The notes under the pieces were generated by a model that searched no databases, was not told the origin of the DNA, and saw nothing but the letters and a program-made list of their open reading frames with translations. Positions 7,164 to 14,318 of a DNA stretch of 14,318 nucleotides are shown here, in pieces; within the stretch, counting starts at the first letter, position 1, and each line of letters begins with the position of its first letter. Source of the DNA: Actinomycetes bacterium. GTDB taxonomy: Bacteria; Actinomycetota; Acidimicrobiia; Acidimicrobiales; RAAP-2. The translations under genes were made by a program, and so were the position numbers. The stretch lies in assembly GCA_021784205.1 (NCBI GenBank), contig JAJXTB010000070.1, positions 1-14,318 of the forward strand, in the 5' to 3' direction.

Positions 7164-8696
7164 ATGCACGACGCGCTCTACCTCGTGGTGGACCTGGGGA
7201 CCGGTGGACCCAAGGTGGGCCTCGTGGACGCGCGAGGCTCCCTCGTCGAGCACGTGGTGGCGTCGGTCACCACGACCTTTCGCGCCGACGGCGAGGCGAC
7301 CCAGGACGCCAACGAGTGGTGGGACCTCGTGCTGCGGTGCGCCCGGGGACTGCTCGCGGAGCCCGGGCGCGCCCGGCGCGTGCGCGCGATCGGGGTGACG
7401 GGCCAGTACGGGTCGACCGTGCCGGTCGACGCGAACGGCGCCCCGACCGGTCCGTGCCTGACCTGGATGGATACCCGCGGCGGTCCGTGGAGCCGGCGCG
7501 CCGTCGGCGGACCGGTGCAGGGCTATCGCCCCCGCGCCGCCCTCGCCTTCATTCGCCACAGCGGCGGGGCCCCGTCCACCGCGGGCGCCGACCCCGTCGG
7601 CCAGATCCTCTTCCTCGAGCACGAGCAGCCGGCGGTCGTGGCGGCGACGCGCTGGTACCTCGAGCCCGTCGACTACCTCACCATGCGCCTCACCGGCGTC
7701 GCCTCGGCCACGCACGCGTCGCGACTGGCCATGTGGATGACCGACAACCGGCGCCTCACCGAGTACCACTACGACCCCGTCCTGCTGCGCCTCGCGGGCC
7801 TGAGCGACCAGCGGCTCGCGCCGCTCGTGCCCTTCGGCTCAAGTGTCGGCACCTTGCGACCCGAGGTCGCCGACCAGCTCGGCCTCGCCGCCTCGACCGT
7901 CGTCGCGACCGGCATCCCCGACCTGCACGCGGCGACGATCGGCTCGGGAGCCATCCGTCCCTACGACACGCACCTCGCGCTGTCGACGACGTCGTGGATC
8001 AGCTGCCCCGTGCCGACCAAGAAGACCGACGTGGTGCACTCGATCGCCTCCGTGCCGGGCCTGACCAACGACGACTACCTCGTCATCAACAACCAAGAGA
8101 CGGGCGCGCGGGCCCTCGCCTGGCTGCGCGACGTGCTGGCGGGACCGCGAGTCCCTGCATCGTTCAGCGAGCTCACGGCCCTCGCGGCCACCTCGCCCGC
8201 CGGCGCCAACGGCGCGCGCTTCACGCCGTGGCTCGCCGGTGAGCGGTCGCCGGCCGATGACAAGAGCGCCCGAGGGGGGTTCGCCAACCTGTCGGTCACC
8301 ACGACGACCGCGGACCTCGTGCGCGCGGTCCTCGAGGGGGTCGCGGCGAACAGCGCGTGGCTCTTTGCCCACGTCGAGCGCTTCGCCGGACGACGCCTCG
8401 ACCCGGTTCGCCTGATCGGCGGCGGAGCGCAGTCAGACCTCTGGTGTCAGATCTACGCCTCGACGCTCGACCGGCCCGTCATCCAGGTGGCCGATCCCCT
8501 GACCGCCCAGCTGCGCGGGGTCGCGCACGTCGCCGCGAGCGCCGTCGGCGAGGCGACGCTCGGCGAGGCGCCGCTGCCCCGTCCCGGCCGGCTCTTCGAG
8601 CCGGCCCCCGGTGAGCGTGCGCTATACGGCGCGATCGCGCGCGAACTGCCGCGGCGCTTTGCCCACGAGCGTCGGTGGCGACGCTCGTCCCGGTGA
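7164..8696 (+). CDS. FGGY-family carbohydrate kinase (xylulokinase-like)
   Basis: This 510 aa two-domain kinase has the actin-like ATPase fold and would phosphorylate a sugar or polyol with ATP in the cytoplasm. The N-terminal phosphate loop is VVDLGTGGPKVGLVD. GVTGQYGSTVPVDANG and LTWMDTRGG make up the family's substrate-side core, and D253 in GIPDLHAA fits the catalytic base. The C-terminal adenosine-binding block is LIGGGAQSDLWCQIYA. Overall it is closest to the xylulokinase branch, but GGPK in the phosphate loop and PDLHAA in place of the usual GGGDN-like catalytic segment are divergent, so xylulose should not be assumed. The ATG lies 2 nt after the SPL-like gene's stop with no separate ribosome site, which links the two products functionally. 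No sugar transporter or isomerase gene is nearby. Confidence 0.88.
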   Translation: MHDALYLVVDLGTGGPKVGLVDARGSLVEHVVASVTTTFRADGEATQDANEWWDLVLRCARGLLAEPGRARRVRAIGVTGQYGSTVPVDANGAPTGPCLTWMDTRGGPWSRRAVGGPVQGYRPRAALAFIRHSGGAPSTAGADPVGQILFLEHEQPAVVAATRWYLEPVDYLTMRLTGVASATHASRLAMWMTDNRRLTEYHYDPVLLRLAGLSDQRLAPLVPFGSSVGTLRPEVADQLGLAASTVVATGIPDLHAATIGSGAIRPYDTHLALSTTSWISCPVPTKKTDVVHSIASVPGLTNDDYLVINNQETGARALAWLRDVLAGPRVPASFSELTALAATSPAGANGARFTPWLAGERSPADDKSARGGFANLSVTTTTADLVRAVLEGVAANSAWLFAHVERFAGRRLDPVRLIGGGAQSDLWCQIYASTLDRPVIQVADPLTAQLRGVAHVAASAVGEATLGEAPLPRPGRLFEPAPGERALYGAIARELPRRFAHERRWRRSSR

Positions 8697-8708
8697 GATG
8701 GACTCGGA

Positions 8709-8714
8709 TAACGT
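8709..8714 (+). promoter_or_regulatory. Candidate -10 box upstream of acdS
   Basis: TAACGT matches TAnnnT in the 48-base gap between the kinase and acdS and would start transcription near 8721, leaving a short leader containing AGAGGAGG (8734-8741). The -35 region falls inside the kinase gene's end and shows no TTGACA-like hexamer. It suggests acdS can be transcribed apart from the upstream run. Confidence 0.3.
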
Positions 8715-8744
8715 CGGGTCAAGGTTGCATCAGAGAGGAGGACC

Positions 8745-9752
8745 ATGTCCCTCGATCAGTTCCCCCGGTACCCACTGCGCTTCGGCCCGTCACCGATCCA
8801 TCGACTCGACCGATTGAGTGAGTACCTGGGTGGAGCCACGGTCTGGGCCAAGCGCGAGGACGTGAACTCGGGCCTCGCCTTCGGCGGGAACAAGGTCCGC
8901 AAGCTCGAGTACCTGGTCGCCGACGCACTCGCCCAGGGCTGTGACACGCTCGTGTCGATCGGCGGGGTCCAGTCCAACCACACCCGCCAGGTGGCCGCGG
9001 CGGCGGCGGCCGTCGGCATGAAGTGCGTGCTGATCCAAGAGAGCTGGGTCAACTGGCCCGACGTCACCTACGACCGAGTGGGCAACATCCTGCTCAGCCG
9101 ACTGATGGGCGCTGACGTGCGGCTCGTGGACGCGAACTTCGGCATCGGCTTCAAGGCCAGCTGGGAGCGTGCCATCGCGGAGCTCGAGGCCGCCGGGCAC
9201 CGGCCCTACGCCATCCCGGCCGGGGCGTCGGACCACCGACTGGGCGGGCTCGGCTTCGCCGGCTGGGCGCTCGAGGTCGAAGAGCAGGAGCGCGAGCTCG
9301 GGATCGCCTTTGACTACGTGATCGTCTGCTCGGTCACCGGCTCGACCCAGGCGGGCATGATCGCCGGTTTCGCCATCAACGACCTGCCGCGCAAGGTCAT
9401 CGGCATCGACGGCTCGGCCAAGCCCGCCGAGACCTGGGACCAGGTCGCGCGGATCGCCCGCGCGACGGCCGAGCTCATCGGCGTGCAGCGACCGATCCTG
9501 GACGAGGAGATAATCCTCGACGAGCGCTACCACGCGGGCACCTACGGGATCCCCGACGACCGGACGATCCACGCGATGAAGCTCGGCGCCTCGCTCGAGG
9601 CGATGATCACCGACCCGGTCTACGAGGGCAAGTCCCTCGCCGGTCTCATCGACCTCGTGCAGCGCCACGAGCTCGAGCCCGACGCGCACGTGCTCTTCGC
9701 CCACCTCGGCGGGCAGCCGGCGATCAACGGCTACGCGAGCCTCTTCGGCTAG
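8745..9752 (+). CDS. acdS: 1-aminocyclopropane-1-carboxylate (ACC) deaminase
   Basis: This PLP fold-type II enzyme (335 aa) opens the ACC ring to give 2-oxobutanoate and ammonia. Resemblance to Pseudomonas AcdS runs end to end, beginning with [14 protein letters not shown]. The PLP lysine is K50 in [12 protein letters not shown] (K51 in Pseudomonas). The two positions that separate true ACC deaminases from D-cysteine desulfhydrases are both of the deaminase kind: E294 in DPVYEGKS and L321 in FAHLGGQP, one residue offset from Pseudomonas E295 and L322. [10 protein letters not shown] binds the cofactor phosphate. GAGAGGAG sits 4 nt before the ATG. The product 2-oxobutanoate is the isoleucine precursor, which may explain its place among leu genes; use of plant-derived ACC is another possibility. 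The TAG stop shares a CTAG with the convergent gene's stop. Confidence 0.94.
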   Translation: MSLDQFPRYPLRFGPSPIHRLDRLSEYLGGATVWAKREDVNSGLAFGGNKVRKLEYLVADALAQGCDTLVSIGGVQSNHTRQVAAAAAAVGMKCVLIQESWVNWPDVTYDRVGNILLSRLMGADVRLVDANFGIGFKASWERAIAELEAAGHRPYAIPAGASDHRLGGLGFAGWALEVEEQERELGIAFDYVIVCSVTGSTQAGMIAGFAINDLPRKVIGIDGSAKPAETWDQVARIARATAELIGVQRPILDEEIILDERYHAGTYGIPDDRTIHAMKLGASLEAMITDPVYEGKSLAGLIDLVQRHELEPDAHVLFAHLGGQPAINGYASLFG

Positions 9753-10369
9753 TAGGCGAAGACCTCGTCGCGAATGATGCTGCGGCGCAGCTGGCGGTGA
9801 CGCCAGGTGGCCAGCGCCGCGATCGCCACGTTGGCGATGCCGGCGGCACTGGTGGCGACGAGCGCCGCCCAGAGGTGGTCGCCGGCGTAGAAGGTGACCC
9901 ACAAGACGGACCCAACGGCCCCGAGCGTCCACGACGACGCGGAGACCCCGGTTGCCTCAGCGGTGCGAATGAGCTCGATGAGTTGGGGGATGCGGGTGAG
10001 CGACATGGTGATCCCGATGCCATAGACCCCCGCCGACCACCCACCGATAAGTGCTGGCACCAGGCACGTCGCCGTGAAGATCGTGAACGAATACCCCAGC
10101 GTGCGCACGTTGCGCCACGGCGAGAGCCGCACGAGGATCGCGCCCTGGATCGGCAGGACCACGAGGCTCCCGAGTACGACCGGCCACGAGCGCGCAACCA
10201 GCCCGTAGGCGATCCAGAACCCGCCCATCATCGAGAAGAGCGACCAGGTCGCGAGCGACACCCCCTCGACGCCGTCGTCACTGACGCGACGCCACTGGGA
10301 CCACGTGCTCACGAGACCCACCGCAACGGCCGCCCAGCCGATGGTGGCCGTCGACGCGTGCGAAATCAC
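9749..10369 (-). CDS. PQ-loop / SWEET-like membrane protein
   Basis: This 206 aa integral membrane protein has about seven hydrophobic segments, near residues 8-24, 41-59, 62-81, 90-110, 112-124, 145-162 and 166-186. That is the 3+1+3 layout of PQ-loop/SWEET transporters. Two repeats are visible. The first has SQWRR at 24-28 where a PQ motif is expected (the Pro is replaced by Ser); the second has a true P128-Q129 in RIPQLIEL. Each repeat is followed by a GVS-x-x-x-W motif (GVSLATW, GVSASSW). Members move sugars or amino acids, and the substrate here is unknown. The GTG start at 10369 lies 6 nt after TAGCAT (10381-10376), a leaderless layout, and 25 nt downstream of the leuA stop, so it may be made from its own promoter, by read-through from leuA, or both. 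The stop overlaps acdS. Confidence 0.85.
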   Translation of the reverse strand: MISHASTATIGWAAVAVGLVSTWSQWRRVSDDGVEGVSLATWSLFSMMGGFWIAYGLVARSWPVVLGSLVVLPIQGAILVRLSPWRNVRTLGYSFTIFTATCLVPALIGGWSAGVYGIGITMSLTRIPQLIELIRTAEATGVSASSWTLGAVGSVLWVTFYAGDHLWAALVATSAAGIANVAIAALATWRHRQLRRSIIRDEVFAY

Positions 10370-10375
10370 TTACCG

Positions 10376-10381
10376 ATGCTA
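10376..10381 (-). promoter_or_regulatory. Candidate -10 box for leaderless PQ-loop gene
   Basis: On the minus strand this reads TAGCAT, with 6 nt before the GTG start at 10369, placing transcription start on the start codon. No Shine-Dalgarno is present between leuA and this gene, which favours a leaderless message. Confidence 0.4.
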
Positions 10382-10394
10382 ATGGTGGATCGCG

Positions 10395-14318
<3,924 letters not shown>

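Noticed and set aside
8745..9752. D-cysteine desulfhydrase assignment
   Set aside because: E294 and L321 are the ACC deaminase residues; desulfhydrases have Thr or Ser at these positions.
4587..9932. Several long minus-strand open frames (about 380-450 codons) opposite the asparaginase, lyase and acdS genes
   Set aside because: Their translations are low-complexity Arg/Gly/Val/Asp-rich with no family motifs, as expected of antisense frames in GC-rich genes, and the opposite strand encodes clear enzymes.

Overview
The window is a gene-dense, strongly GC-rich stretch whose proteins and control signals look actinobacterial. The long-form (type 2) LeuA, the Mycobacterium-like LeuB and the long SerA with a C-terminal ACT domain support this, as do several GTG starts placed 6-7 nt after a TAnnnT -10 box, the layout of leaderless transcripts. 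A member of Actinomycetota is likely (Acidimicrobiia or a similar lineage would fit), but the class cannot be fixed from sequence reading alone.

Layout: (1) Positions 1-98 hold the 5' end of an unrecognised minus-strand gene. (2) ilvE and leuB (124-2072, minus) overlap and form an operon. (3) A divergent intergenic region (2073-2188) leads into a long plus-strand run: greA, leuC, leuD, an L-asparaginase gene, a sphingosine-1-phosphate-lyase-like PLP enzyme gene, an FGGY sugar-kinase gene, then acdS (ACC deaminase) after a short gap. (4) A PQ-loop/SWEET-like membrane protein gene and leuA lie on the minus strand (9749-12077). (5) leuA is preceded by a complete leucine attenuator: promoter, 12-residue leader peptide with three consecutive Leu codons, two hairpins and a T-tract (12102-12221). 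(6) A 50-residue single-span membrane protein and a Kv-beta-like aldo/keto reductase lie on the plus strand (12250-13400). (7) The 3' two-thirds or so of serA enters from the right edge on the minus strand.

How it works together: leuA, leuCD, leuB and ilvE cover the leucine branch from 2-oxoisovalerate to leucine, and serA sits beside them as often happens in actinobacterial ilv/leu regions. ACC deaminase yields 2-oxobutanoate, the isoleucine precursor, so it may feed the same amino-acid family. The asparaginase, the SPL-like lyase and the FGGY kinase form a tightly spaced set with no obvious role in leucine synthesis. The lyase/kinase pair is the best candidate here for an undescribed pathway: a kinase that makes a phosphorylated amino-alcohol or polyol and a lyase that cleaves it. 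No tRNA, rRNA, CRISPR array, transposase or phage gene was seen.
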